From: Chryseomicrobium sp. FSL W7-1435
Lineage (GTDB): Bacteria > Bacillota > Bacilli > Bacillales_A > Planococcaceae
Assembly (NCBI RefSeq): GCF_038595005.1
Contig: NZ_CP151997.1
Location: 744,001-808,000 of the forward strand
Length of the DNA: 64,000 nucleotides
Direction: 5' to 3'
Part shown: in pieces, positions 1 through 8,565 of the stretch
How the letters are laid out: each line of letters starts with the position of its first letter
How positions within the stretch are numbered: the first letter of the stretch is position 1
The notes under the pieces: model-generated
The model's database searches: none
Seen by the model: the letters and a program-made list of their open reading frames with translations, nothing else
What the model was told of the DNA's origin: nothing
Translations under genes and position numbers: made by a program

Positions 1-2
1 CT

Positions 3-122
3 TCATTAATTCTTATGAAGTCCGGATTGAATGAAATTGATTATTCAACATTTTGTACACAACCGATTGTTGCAAAACAACAATCTACATGGATTGAAAA
101 ATACGTCGTTCGTCATGACTGA
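3..122 (+). CDS. C-terminal end of an unidentified protein (partial, cut by window edge)
   Basis: An open frame runs from the left edge to a TGA at 120-122 and ends about 20 bases before the next start codon, as expected for the upstream gene of the same operon. The visible 39 residues contain NEIDYSTFC and end in EKYVVRHD. That is too little for a family call. Because the following genes include a CotH-VTC-DUF4956 set and a GH114 protein, a Pel-type polysaccharide gene such as the membrane protein PelG is a reasonable guess, but it is only inference from context. Confidence 0.5.
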   Translation, partial: SLILMKSGLNEIDYSTFCTQPIVAKQQSTWIEKYVVRHD

Positions 123-141
123 GAAATAGGAGGCGGGGGAA

Positions 142-1860
142 ATGAGTTGGATTCGCATAGTTGGGATTGTGTTCGCGTTTGTAGGGGTCATCACTCTTCT
201 AATCGGCCTTCAAGGCTATTATTCCATGCAAGAACTCACAAATGAAGAACCCGTCTCCGTAGTTTTGACGGCAGCAGCAGAGAAAGAGGAAGATTCTCGA
301 TTAGTGGAGAATAAAACAATTTACGATAAAGTAGAATTCGACAAAGTAGAACATGTGTACATCACGATTTTCAACCAAGAAGAAGTGTCAGAGAATGATT
401 TAACCTTTAAAGAATTAGACGAATCTTACAAAGAGTTTACTAATTTAGAAGGAGGGCCTGACTTACAAATCCTGTTTCAAACTGGTAATGGGGAAGGACC
501 TATAGAAAACGGGTTTTCAAAAGGGATTGATAAGACGAATGCGGCTATTGAATTAAGAGGAAGATCTAGTCGGCTAGAATCGCAAAAGTCTTATAAAATT
601 CGTTTGAAAGATTCTGCTGGACTTTGGTATGGGCAGAGCGTTTTAAATCTAAACAAGCATAAAGATGATCGAACACGTGTCCGAAATAAGTTAGCATTCG
701 ATTACTTTACGCGGTTGCCTGACATTATCAGTTTACGCACCAACTTCGTTGAACTACATGTTAAAGACCAGACGCAAGATCTTAGTAATGACGAGTTTGA
801 GAGCTATGGTCTCTATACACATGTTGAACAATTGAATGAAGAAGCTTTGGCTTCTCGAGGACTAAATACAGGTGGCCAGCTCTACAAAGTTGAGAACTTT
901 GAATTTTTACGCTATCCAGATGCTCTCAAGCTGGCTGATGATCCATCCTACGATAAAGAAGCATTTGAACGAGTGCTCCGAATTAATGGCAGTGAAGACC
1001 ATACGCCGCTTCTAGAGTTGTTAGACGCTATCAATGATCCGAATGCTAATTTTGATGAAGTATTTGAGAAGTATTTTGACAAAGATAACTATCTAACTTT
1101 TTTAGCACTTAATCTACTTTTTGGAAATTATGACACTATGTCAACAAACTACTATCTCTACCATCCGCTCAATCAGCCGAAGTGGTATTTGATACCATGG
1201 GACTTTGATAAAGCATTAGGGCGGGATTTAGAGCGCACGGACAAGATGCCGATGTGGCAAGAAGGTATTGCTCGTTACTGGGGAACAGCCCTTCATAGAC
1301 GCTTTTTAAGAAACAGTAAAAATGTAGAAGATCTGCGCGCTAAATTAGAAGAACTTGGAGGCACAATTACTCCAGAACAGACAACAAAGCTTCTAGACGC
1401 CTACTACCCAATCGCGAAGAAATACATTGAGCAGCGTCCAGATATTCGTCACTTAGATATGGAAGTAGACCAATTTGATAGCTATTATACGAACTTGTAC
1501 TCTGTCATCGATGTGTATAAAGAGCGAACACTCAAATCGTTTGACTATCCTATGCCTATCTTTTTAAATTACGAACGCGAAGGAGAGGAAGAGGTGTTTA
1601 AGTGGGATGCTTCATTTGATCTTCAAAATGAGCAACTCACCTATTTGGTTCAACTTAGTTCAACACCAGACATGACTGACTTGATTGTAGATGAAGTGAA
1701 CACTGAATTTGAACTAAGAATTCCTCGGTTAGAAAAAGGTCGGTATTATGTTCGTGTAACAATCACGGATGATTCAGGTAATGAACAAATTCCTTTTGAT
1801 TATACGGTAGCTTCAAACGGGGTTCGGTATTGGGGAGTTAAAGAGATTATTGTGAAGTAG
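142..1860 (+). CDS. CotH kinase family protein, membrane-anchored
   Basis: 572 residues with one N-terminal hydrophobic segment (about residues 5-28), so the body is probably outside the membrane. The CotH-like protein kinase fold is recognisable from the RGRSS segment, LNKHKDDRTRVRNKLAFDYF, YGLYTHVEQLN, a long helix with LTFLALNLLFGNYDT, and WYLIPWDFDKALG, which resembles the metal-binding DFD region of this family. CotH of Bacillus phosphorylates spore coat proteins; the target here is unknown. The C-terminus (about 470-560) looks like a beta-sandwich. Start chosen at the ATG behind AGGAGG. It is followed after 12 bases by a VTC-domain gene and then a DUF4956 gene, a trio commonly found together in bacteria. 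Family sure, substrate unknown. Confidence 0.85.
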   Translation: MSWIRIVGIVFAFVGVITLLIGLQGYYSMQELTNEEPVSVVLTAAAEKEEDSRLVENKTIYDKVEFDKVEHVYITIFNQEEVSENDLTFKELDESYKEFTNLEGGPDLQILFQTGNGEGPIENGFSKGIDKTNAAIELRGRSSRLESQKSYKIRLKDSAGLWYGQSVLNLNKHKDDRTRVRNKLAFDYFTRLPDIISLRTNFVELHVKDQTQDLSNDEFESYGLYTHVEQLNEEALASRGLNTGGQLYKVENFEFLRYPDALKLADDPSYDKEAFERVLRINGSEDHTPLLELLDAINDPNANFDEVFEKYFDKDNYLTFLALNLLFGNYDTMSTNYYLYHPLNQPKWYLIPWDFDKALGRDLERTDKMPMWQEGIARYWGTALHRRFLRNSKNVEDLRAKLEELGGTITPEQTTKLLDAYYPIAKKYIEQRPDIRHLDMEVDQFDSYYTNLYSVIDVYKERTLKSFDYPMPIFLNYEREGEEEVFKWDASFDLQNEQLTYLVQLSSTPDMTDLIVDEVNTEFELRIPRLEKGRYYVRVTITDDSGNEQIPFDYTVASNGVRYWGVKEIIVK

Positions 1861-1872
1861 GGGGGCCATTGT

Positions 1873-2571
1873 ATGAAAACATTTCGCCATGAGTACAAAT
1901 ACTACATCCATACACGTGATTATGATGTAGTGCGTCATCGATTAAAAACCGTCTTACCAAGTGACGAGCATAGTATAAATGACGAGGGGTACTTGATACG
2001 AAGCCTCTACTTCGATAACTTATTTGATTCAGACTTGTATCAAAAACATAATGGAATCTTCCGGCGGAAAAAGTTCAGAATTCGTATCTACAATCATTCA
2101 GACGAGGTTATCAAGTTAGAACGTAAGAGTAGGCAGGGGGAATATATTTTAAAAACTTCCCTCTCGATATCCCGTGCAGAATACGAGCTTATCCGCGCAC
2201 AAGAATATGAATTTTTGAAAGAAAGAGATGACGATTTGGCTAACGAGTTTTATGTGTTTTTGCAAGGGGAGTTCATGAGGCCTCGCGTTATTGTGGATTA
2301 TGTTCGAGAAGCGTATAAATCTTCAATCAGTAATGTGCGTATTACTTTTGATAAAGAGTTAAGTTTCGTCACCAACTCAATGGACATTTTCGATAAAGAT
2401 GCCATTACAGAAGAAGTCATCGACTACCCAAAAATGATTCTTGAAGTCAAATATGATCATTTCTTACCAGAATATATACGGCAAATGATTCAATTAGACG
2501 CTCATCAAAGGTCTGCGATCTCTAAATATGTTCTTTGCCGAATGGCGTCGATTCAGTATCACGGGTTTTAG
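1873..2571 (+). CDS. VTC domain protein (polyphosphate polymerase-like)
   Basis: 232 residues matching the VTC/polyphosphate polymerase domain, a tunnel-shaped fold lined by basic residues. The strands carrying these can be seen as RSLYFDN, KFRIRIYN, KLERKSRQG, RVIVDYVREAY and ILEVKYDHFLP, in the usual order. In yeast Vtc4 this domain makes polyphosphate from ATP. Bacterial single-domain copies beside CotH and DUF4956 genes have no settled role. There is no membrane segment, so it should be cytoplasmic and may work with the DUF4956 membrane protein encoded just downstream. Start follows a GGGGGCC ribosome site, 12 bases after the CotH stop. Confidence 0.85.
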   Translation: MKTFRHEYKYYIHTRDYDVVRHRLKTVLPSDEHSINDEGYLIRSLYFDNLFDSDLYQKHNGIFRRKKFRIRIYNHSDEVIKLERKSRQGEYILKTSLSISRAEYELIRAQEYEFLKERDDDLANEFYVFLQGEFMRPRVIVDYVREAYKSSISNVRITFDKELSFVTNSMDIFDKDAITEEVIDYPKMILEVKYDHFLPEYIRQMIQLDAHQRSAISKYVLCRMASIQYHGF

Positions 2572-2582
2572 GGGGAAGGGAT

Positions 2583-3281
2583 ATGACGGGTACAGACGCA
2601 ACAAACCAACAAACGACGTTTACAGATATCTTGCGTGATAGTTTTATTGAAGACTTTGCAATGGACTCTTTATCTATTATTGATATTTTACTTAGTTTAA
2701 CCGTAGCATTTGGAGTTGGATTATTCATATACTTCATCTACAAAATAACATATAAAGGTGTTCTTTACAGTCCAACATTTAACGGAACATTACTTATGAT
2801 GTCTATGATCACTTGTTTAATTATTATGACCATCAGCACGAATATTGTTTTATCTCTAGGTATGGTAGGAGCACTAAGTATTGTTCGTTTTCGTACAGCA
2901 ATCAAAGATCCTCTTGATATAGTATTTATGTTTTGGGCAATCGCCTCGGGCATTTCAAGTGGCGCAGGACTCTATTTTTTAACCTTAATAGGCGCTTTAG
3001 TTATTGGTGCAATTATTGTAGTTATGGCGCGCCGAAAACATACGGATACGATGTACTTATTGGTTATCCATTACACGGACGAAGCAAATGATGAGGTGAA
3101 GCGTGTCTTACAAAAGATACAGTATGAGCTGAAATCAAAAATTGTACGTAAAGGAGCGATTGAGCTTACTGCCGAGATTCGCTTGAAAATAGACAATACG
3201 AGTTTTCTGAACGAACTTGTAGACACGCCTGGTGTTCGCGATGCATCTCTTGTAAAATATAACGGAGATTACGCGGTGTAG
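2583..3281 (+). CDS. DUF4956 family membrane protein
   Basis: 232 residues. The N-terminal half holds about four hydrophobic segments (SIIDILLSLTVAFGVGLFIY, LLMMSMITCLIIMTISTNIV, then IVFMFWAIASGISSGAGLYF and the following LTLIGALVIGAIIVVM stretch). The motif MVGALSIVRFRTAIKDP is typical of DUF4956. The C-terminal third is soluble. A longer frame exists from 2535, inside the VTC gene, but the ATG at 2583 sits behind GGGGGAAGGG and is preferred. It is the last gene of the CotH-VTC-DUF4956 operon and is followed by a large stem-loop. Function unknown; a membrane partner of the VTC protein is plausible. Confidence 0.8.
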   Translation: MTGTDATNQQTTFTDILRDSFIEDFAMDSLSIIDILLSLTVAFGVGLFIYFIYKITYKGVLYSPTFNGTLLMMSMITCLIIMTISTNIVLSLGMVGALSIVRFRTAIKDPLDIVFMFWAIASGISSGAGLYFLTLIGALVIGAIIVVMARRKHTDTMYLLVIHYTDEANDEVKRVLQKIQYELKSKIVRKGAIELTAEIRLKIDNTSFLNELVDTPGVRDASLVKYNGDYAV

Positions 3282-3290
3282 CAGGAATTG

Positions 3291-3375
3291 AAAAAGCTGA
3301 GACAAAGACTAAAACAAACTGTTATCTTGAGTGGAGTCAAGAGCAGGTAATGTTCTAGCAATGTCTCAGCTTTTT
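3291..3375. terminator. Large bidirectional stem-loop between convergent genes
   Basis: The arms AAAAAGCTGAGACA (3291-3304) and TGTCTCAGCTTTTT (3362-3375) are perfect inverted repeats separated by a loop of about 57 bases. The stem ends in a T-run on one strand and an A-run on the other. It lies between the DUF4956 gene and the convergent GH114 gene, so it could end transcription from both sides. Confidence 0.65.
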
Positions 3376-3386
3376 AATGTATAGAA

Positions 3387-4181
3387 TTATTCTTTGCGGA
3401 ATGTAGGGAAACCTAGGTTTAGGCTTACTTGCTCTGAAGGGTCTGATCGTACTTCTGTGAACAATCTAACTTTACCACTAGTATGATAACGATGAAGTTT
3501 TAACATCCAATTCCGAGCCCAAGAACTTTCTTCGAAATTAGAGCTATCAAAATTTTCCCATAGCACACCTGAGACATAGGGCTCTCCTTTAGCCTGAAGA
3601 GTTTCAAAGCCGCGGTTTTGAAAAATGATTAACCCCTGGTCGCTGACATCCTTTAAGATGGTTTCATACGCTAGTAGATAAGATTTATGCTCTTCTGTAT
3701 CATGGAAATAGTAGTAAAGGTCATCAACTGTATCAAAAAAAACACCGTCAACTTGCTTCTCTCTTCGTTCAATTTCAATCTTAGTCAACAAAAGTTGTTG
3801 GTAATGAGATTGCCGAATATCCATTAAGTAAGTATCCCATTCTTTGATATAAATTCTTTCCCCGTCTTGTTCCACAAAGTCATTTGATTTCACTTGCGAG
3901 GTCATAGTCGTATTCCAATTTTCAAGTTGCATGAGGCTGGTGTAAGCAAAGATGAGAGTTCCTGCATCTTGAATTTCCTTGATTTGTTCTCGGGTAAATG
4001 CGTGTACAGCTATGATGGCGACATCGACTTCTTTTAGTCGTGAGATGGTCTGTTCGGTCGGATTATCATAAAAAATCATGAACGATGTGGCAGAGTTTAA
4101 AGGGTTTGATACCATATACTGCATCCACGCTCCAATTCCACTAAAAGTTAAGAATACGCCTAGTAGTATCGCCTTTTTCAT
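3387..4181 (-). CDS. Membrane-anchored GH114-like endo-alpha-1,4-polygalactosaminidase
   Basis: 264 residues with an N-terminal hydrophobic anchor (MKKAILLGVFLTFSGIGAW). The rest reads as a TIM-barrel glycoside hydrolase of the GH114 type: IIAVHAFTREQIKEIQDAG, TLIFAYTSLMQLENWN, WDTYLMDIRQS and the likely active-site strand VDGVFFDTVDDLYYY, followed by LIIFQNRGFE. GH114 enzymes cleave alpha-1,4-galactosamine polymers such as Pel. The gene is convergent with the CotH operon. The combination suggests exopolysaccharide trimming, but the polymer is inferred. Start follows GAGGCAGAGCT. Confidence 0.7.
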   Translation of the reverse strand: MKKAILLGVFLTFSGIGAWMQYMVSNPLNSATSFMIFYDNPTEQTISRLKEVDVAIIAVHAFTREQIKEIQDAGTLIFAYTSLMQLENWNTTMTSQVKSNDFVEQDGERIYIKEWDTYLMDIRQSHYQQLLLTKIEIERREKQVDGVFFDTVDDLYYYFHDTEEHKSYLLAYETILKDVSDQGLIIFQNRGFETLQAKGEPYVSGVLWENFDSSNFEESSWARNWMLKLHRYHTSGKVRLFTEVRSDPSEQVSLNLGFPTFRKE

Positions 4182-4294
4182 AGCTCTGCCTCCTCAAAAT
4201 TCAGTCTTTTGAATGAGAGTATATGGAAAGCATTTCACTACCTAATCTAGTATGATAAAAGAGAACAAACATTAGAAAGAAGGAAGTGATCCGT

Positions 4295-4786
4295 ATGGAC
4301 GCTGTAACGCAATTTAAGCAAGCGATGGGGAATTATCCGACAGGTGTCACGGTTGTAACTGCTCAAGACACTGATGGAAACCCTATAGGTATGACAGTCA
4401 ACTCGTTTGCATCGGTTTCAATCGACCCTTTACTTATTTTATGGTCTATCGATAAAAATGCATTTTATTTCGATGCGTTTACTAAAGCCACATCTTTTAA
4501 CGTCAACATTCTGGCGGCAGATCAAGGCGATCTATGCATGTTGTTTGCAAGTCGCGTGGAGGATCGTTTTGGAAAATGTGAGTGGCACCCAGGTGAAAAT
4601 GGATTGGCTGTTCTAAAAGGAACAGCTTCTCAATTAGAGTGCACAGTTTACAAAACGGTGGACGCCGGTGACCACATGATTTTAATCGGGGAAGTCACGT
4701 CTATCCACAATGAAGAAAAAGAACCACTTTTGTATCACAAACGCTTATTTGGAAAAATTCCAGATGCTTTTTATCAACAATCGTAA
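4295..4786 (+). CDS. Flavin reductase family protein (FMN-binding split barrel)
   Basis: 163 residues with the HpaC/flavin reductase-like pattern: FKQAMGNYPTGVTVVTAQD, GMTVNSFASVSIDPLLILWS, SFNVNILAADQ and the C-terminal DHMILIGEVTSI plus PLLYHKRLFGKI. Members reduce FMN/FAD with NAD(P)H for a partner monooxygenase, or have lost that partner. No monooxygenase gene is adjacent, so the physiological role is open. The frame extends to a GTG at 4286, but the ATG at 4295 has AGAAGGAA at the correct distance. It is monocistronic and ends in its own terminator. Confidence 0.8.
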   Translation: MDAVTQFKQAMGNYPTGVTVVTAQDTDGNPIGMTVNSFASVSIDPLLILWSIDKNAFYFDAFTKATSFNVNILAADQGDLCMLFASRVEDRFGKCEWHPGENGLAVLKGTASQLECTVYKTVDAGDHMILIGEVTSIHNEEKEPLLYHKRLFGKIPDAFYQQS

Positions 4787-4791
4787 TGCTT

Positions 4792-4819
4792 ACCGTCACT
4801 TACCAGTGGCGGTTTTTTT
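4792..4819 (+). terminator. Rho-independent terminator after flavin reductase gene
   Basis: The stem ACCGTCACT/AGTGGCGGT is followed directly by a run of seven T. It lies between this gene and the convergent VTT-domain gene. Confidence 0.8.
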
Positions 4820-5471
4820 ATGCGCTTAATTTATTCTTTTTCCATTTGCGCTTCTGCCATGAATAAAGTAAGTAAATGATAAAGGCTGTGATGGCCACTC
4901 CGAAGAGAGAAAATTGCTCAGTCGATGCTTCTAAAATCCCTTCTGACACAAGAGCCAACAAGAAAAAGAAGATGAAATTTCCGAGTGCTGTTGCTGTAAT
5001 GAACGGTAAGAAACGGACGTGACTCAAACCAGCTGCTAGATTAACTAGACTGGTAGGGATGAAGGGAATAATACGAGCTTGAAAGACATAGAGAAAACTA
5101 TTTGCTTCAATAGACCGCGTGACCGATTTAGGTATTTTTCGTACAACTAAGTCATCCACTAAATACCGAACTGCATAAAAAACGACAGCTGAAGACACTA
5201 CGCTCGCGAACCAGCTCCATAGAAACCCAATCGTTAAGCCATAGACCAGTACATTCATGGAGATGACGAGTAGCAGAGGGAAGATTGTTAAGGTATGTTG
5301 AATCAACATTATTAAAAAAGTTAATAGGAGTGTGGCTGCCCAATTTCTTGTGAGGTAGGCCTGAGCGCGATCGACATCTCCTGTGTACAGATAGCGGAAT
5401 AAATCAAAATGAAGATAGAGTAAAAATGCTATTAATAAACCAACAGGTAATACGACCATCCATTTCTTCAT
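4818..5471 (-). CDS. TVP38/TMEM64 (VTT domain) membrane protein
   Basis: 217 residues, five to six hydrophobic segments. The conserved VTT/DedA-like core is visible: a re-entrant segment with TLTIFPLLLVISMNVLVYG, the segment AVVFYAVRYLVDDLVVRK, and the signature FLYVFQARIIPFIPTSLVNLAAGLSHVRF with the conserved FP-type loop. Members of this superfamily include lipid scramblases and flippases; the substrate here cannot be told. The C-terminus is basic (WQKRKWKKNK) and probably cytoplasmic. Start follows GAGAGGTGAGG. Confidence 0.8.
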   Translation of the reverse strand: MKKWMVVLPVGLLIAFLLYLHFDLFRYLYTGDVDRAQAYLTRNWAATLLLTFLIMLIQHTLTIFPLLLVISMNVLVYGLTIGFLWSWFASVVSSAVVFYAVRYLVDDLVVRKIPKSVTRSIEANSFLYVFQARIIPFIPTSLVNLAAGLSHVRFLPFITATALGNFIFFFLLALVSEGILEASTEQFSLFGVAITAFIIYLLYSWQKRKWKKNKLSA

Positions 5472-5637
5472 GAAGCCCTCACCTCTCTAGTCCCTTTATC
5501 ATAGCATTATTCCCTTCTATTGAACATTTTAGAACGAGCCCTCTTTTGATTTAAAATACAAATAAATGGAATAAAAGGATATACGAGTATCAAACAATCT
5601 ACTATACTGAAGAAAATCAATTCTGGGGGATAGAGGA

Positions 5638-6429
5638 ATGAAGAAGTTTTGGATTGTACTCGTCATACTAGTGGGGCTTCGCTGGTTGTCAATCGGTGTG
5701 TATGAGGCGAAAGCAGTGGATGAGCCAGTGGTAGTGGCCAGTCAAATGAACATGGAACTTAATTCGGTTTTTGTCTCGTACATTACGAATACACTTGAAC
5801 CTGCGGATGTGGAACGAGTTGAGATTGAGGGACATAACTTTGCACCTGGGAACGGAGAAATTTTCTTTTTTGAAGAGATGCCACAAGTCAATGCGCAACT
5901 TGAAGTAGAGTATCCGTATCACGCAATCTATTCTGCAACCATTCAATTGCCACACGATGGCTATTATGAGTTTATAGAGAATGCTGAAACCCTCACTATC
6001 CACTTTAGAGATGGGTCGAGTCAGGTGTTTCCTCTTCAAGTGCTGCAAAAGCTCCCGACAAACGACGTTCTTATTTCTCAATCTTGGATTGGCAGTAATG
6101 AAACACAGACAGAGTCCTATAGGGCACAGGATGATTTTCTTTTAACTGATATCATTCCAGATGAGCGTATTGAAATTTTAAGTATTCACGTAAACAACAA
6201 AGAATTAAACGTTCCATTGACCGAGCCGATTTCAATTAGTAGAGGAGATTCATTTGTTGTTGTGAAATCCGATTCACCCGCACTATTTTTGGGGGAGTGG
6301 GGAACCGTTAAATTAGAGATTAAAGAAGAATTTCGAGAACCAAGTGAACTATTCTTAGTGTCAACGTTTAACAGCAGACCTTCCGAAGAATGGATCCAAG
6401 CGCAAGTGCAGGAGGCGAAGAAAAAATGA
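5638..6429 (+). CDS. Hypothetical exported protein, first gene of a two-gene unit
   Basis: 263 residues with a signal-peptide-like start (MKKFWIVLVILVGLRWLSIG). I do not recognise the family. The mature part is rich in beta-strand-like alternating sequence (VERVEIEGHNFAPGNGEIFFF, YHAIYSATIQLPHDGYYEF), followed by a second similar stretch (IEILSIHVNNKELNVP), so two beta-sandwich domains are possible. The C-terminus is charged and helical (EEWIQAQVQEAKKK). Its stop overlaps the next start (ATGA at 6426-6429), so the two proteins are probably made together. Start follows GGGGGATAGAGG. Confidence 0.6.
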   Translation: MKKFWIVLVILVGLRWLSIGVYEAKAVDEPVVVASQMNMELNSVFVSYITNTLEPADVERVEIEGHNFAPGNGEIFFFEEMPQVNAQLEVEYPYHAIYSATIQLPHDGYYEFIENAETLTIHFRDGSSQVFPLQVLQKLPTNDVLISQSWIGSNETQTESYRAQDDFLLTDIIPDERIEILSIHVNNKELNVPLTEPISISRGDSFVVVKSDSPALFLGEWGTVKLEIKEEFREPSELFLVSTFNSRPSEEWIQAQVQEAKKK

Positions 6430-6986
6430 ACTTTCACAAGCGTGTCTTATTAGGAAGCCTAGTAGTTGTCTTCGATTTCAATATCGACAGGATCGATGTG
6501 TTACCAGATGTTCTAGGCTTTTTCTTAATCGCTACGGCGTTTGATTCAGTTAAAACCAGAGAAGCACTAATAGGGAAAACCATTTCACTGGTCCTTGCTA
6601 TAATTTCATTCATTCTGTTATTTACTCGACTGCAACCAATAGGTTTTCCGGTCCTTTATAGTTTATATCCCGTTCTGGTTGAAAGTATAGTTGGAGCATT
6701 GATTATTCTACAGCTTGCATATGTTTTTATTGTGTCCACGCAACGGCTTCCGGAACTTGGTACAGGCATTCCCAAAGTATTTTTAGGAGCACAACTTTTT
6801 ATTTACGCTGCAACTGGTCTCACTCCTCATTTTACAACTAGTGATGCTGGTAGTTGGGTGATAGGCTTACTTGTGATATCTATCATTTGTTATATTTACT
6901 ATTTCGGATTTTTATGGAAGAGAAAATCGTTTGAAAGAGAGACGAGTGAGCTTCCCATGAAAACTCTTGTTCAGTTTCCTCAATGA
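6426..6986 (+). CDS. Hypothetical polytopic membrane protein translationally coupled to the preceding gene
   Basis: 186 residues with roughly five membrane segments (RVLLGSLVVVFDF, VLGFFLIATAFDSV, TISLVLAIISFILLF, VESIVGALIILQLAYVFIV, WVIGLLVISIICYIYYFGF). The early motif VFDFNIDRIDVLPDVLGFFL resembles a conserved segment seen in several Bacillales membrane proteins with an N-terminal DxxPDxxGF pattern, but I cannot name the family. The frame is open from 6390; the ATG at 6426 overlaps the upstream stop and has GGAGGCG in front, so it is preferred. It may be the membrane partner of the exported protein before it. Confidence 0.6.
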   Translation: MNFHKRVLLGSLVVVFDFNIDRIDVLPDVLGFFLIATAFDSVKTREALIGKTISLVLAIISFILLFTRLQPIGFPVLYSLYPVLVESIVGALIILQLAYVFIVSTQRLPELGTGIPKVFLGAQLFIYAATGLTPHFTTSDAGSWVIGLLVISIICYIYYFGFLWKRKSFERETSELPMKTLVQFPQ

Positions 6987-7035
6987 AAACTTGAAAAATT
7001 TAGAAGGAACTCTGCTCATCATGTCGAATAGTATC

Positions 7036-7049
7036 TGTAAGCGCTTTCA
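7036..7049 (+). promoter_or_regulatory. Candidate cre (CcpA) site upstream of lysine-catabolic genes
   Basis: TGTAAGCGCTTTCA fits every position of the Bacillus cre consensus TGWAANCGNTNWCA. It lies 43 bases before the aldehyde dehydrogenase start, a position where CcpA binding would block transcription or elongation. Established knowledge: CcpA represses amino-acid catabolism when preferred carbon is present. Binding here is inferred. Confidence 0.65.
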
Positions 7050-7092
7050 CATGAAGAGCTTTTCGCAATGACAACTAGAAAAGAGGGATTGA

Positions 7093-8565
7093 ATGAAATT
7101 AACACATTTTATCAACGGAGAATGGGTAGAATCAGAATCCACTAAAGAAGTACTGAATCCCGCAACAGGTGAAGTTTTATCTCACGTGCCAATGGGTGAT
7201 GCTGAATTAGTGGCAAAGGCTGTGGAAGGAGCCAAAGTAGCTCAGAAACAGTGGGCCAAAGTCCCTGCACCTAAACGTGCTCAATATCTTTATGCAATTG
7301 GCCGTTTGATGGAAGAGAGGAAAGAGCATCTTTCACAAGTCCTGACAAAAGAGATGGGTAAAGTCATCGAAGAAGGTCGTGGCGAGGTCCAAGAAGGCAT
7401 CGACATGGCTTACTATATGGCGGGTGAAGGAAGACGTCTCTTTGGAGAAACGACGCCTTCTGAACTTGCTGATAAATTCGCGATGAGTGTTCGAGCGCCA
7501 ATTGGCGTCGTCGGACTTATTACGCCTTGGAATTTCCCCGTAGCTATTGCGACATGGAAGTCATTCCCGGCAATTGTTGCAGGAAACACATTCCTTTGGA
7601 AACCAGCAACAGAAACACCCATGATGGCTTATGAAATGGCAAAAATCTTTGAAGAAGTCGGCCTTCCAAACGGTGTAGCTAACGTCGTATTCGGCTCTGG
7701 ATCGGAAGTGGGGACAGCGATGATTGAACATCCAGATGTGAAAGTCATTTCCTTCACGGGGTCTACTGAAACAGGAAGCAAAGTGGCAGAACTGGGTGGC
7801 AAACACTTGAAAAAAGTATCACTTGAAATGGGTGGTAAAAATGCCGTGATAGTTATGGAAGATGCTAATTTAGATTTAGCAGTTGACGGTATCCTTTGGA
7901 GTGCATTTGGAACAGCCGGTCAAAGGTGTACGGCATGTAGTCGAGTGATTGCGCATAAAGATGTGAAGAAGGAATTGGAAACACGTTTACTGGAGAAAAT
8001 GAAACACTTAACGATTGGTGATGGCACAGACGAATCTGTGAAAATTGGACCCGTGATTAATGCAGCTGCCTTAGAGAAAATTCATGGTTACGTGGAAATC
8101 GGGAAGCAAGACGGGGCAACTCTACTGGCAGGCGGCGAAATCTTAAAAGACGACAAGCTAGCTGACGGTAACTATTACGCACCTACTCTATTCACAGATG
8201 TTCCGTGGGACTCTCGTATCGCACAAGAAGAAATTTTTGGCCCAGTCGTGTCCATCATTGAAGTAGCTTCTTTAGATGAAGCTATTGAAGTCAACAATAG
8301 TGTGAAATTCGGCTTGTCGAGCTCTATTTTCTCACAAGATGTGAACACGATTTTCAAAGCACAACGTGATTTGGATACGGGAATTGTTTACGTCAATGCA
8401 GGGACGACAGGAGCAGAAATTCACCTACCTTTCGGAGGCACAAAGGGAACGGGGAACGGCCACCGCGATTCAGGAGTCGCAGCTCTAGATGTCTACACCG
8501 AATGGAAAAGTATTTACGTGGACTTTAGTGGGAAATTACAACGCGCTCAAATTGATACAAACTAG
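7093..8565 (+). CDS. Aldehyde dehydrogenase, probable 2-aminoadipate-6-semialdehyde dehydrogenase
   Basis: 490 residues, full-length ALDH superfamily. Visible are the NAD-site region VGLITPWNFPVAIATWK and FTGSTETGS, the general base Glu in LEMGGKNA, the catalytic Cys in GTAGQRCTACSR, and EEIFGPVVS. The next gene encodes lysine 6-dehydrogenase, whose product is aminoadipate semialdehyde/piperideine-6-carboxylate, so this enzyme probably oxidises that to 2-aminoadipate. The substrate is inferred from context; close relatives act on ketoglutarate semialdehyde. A palindromic repeat begins at the stop codon: the TAG at 8563-8565 is the first triplet of the element. Confidence 0.85.
   Translation: MKLTHFINGEWVESESTKEVLNPATGEVLSHVPMGDAELVAKAVEGAKVAQKQWAKVPAPKRAQYLYAIGRLMEERKEHLSQVLTKEMGKVIEEGRGEVQEGIDMAYYMAGEGRRLFGETTPSELADKFAMSVRAPIGVVGLITPWNFPVAIATWKSFPAIVAGNTFLWKPATETPMMAYEMAKIFEEVGLPNGVANVVFGSGSEVGTAMIEHPDVKVISFTGSTETGSKVAELGGKHLKKVSLEMGGKNAVIVMEDANLDLAVDGILWSAFGTAGQRCTACSRVIAHKDVKKELETRLLEKMKHLTIGDGTDESVKIGPVINAAALEKIHGYVEIGKQDGATLLAGGEILKDDKLADGNYYAPTLFTDVPWDSRIAQEEIFGPVVSIIEVASLDEAIEVNNSVKFGLSSSIFSQDVNTIFKAQRDLDTGIVYVNAGTTGAEIHLPFGGTKGTGNGHRDSGVAALDVYTEWKSIYVDFSGKLQRAQIDTN

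Noticed and set aside
6990-7020. Sigma-54 promoter before the aldehyde dehydrogenase gene
   Set aside because: GG and GC pairs are present, but the spacing does not fit the -24/-12 pattern.
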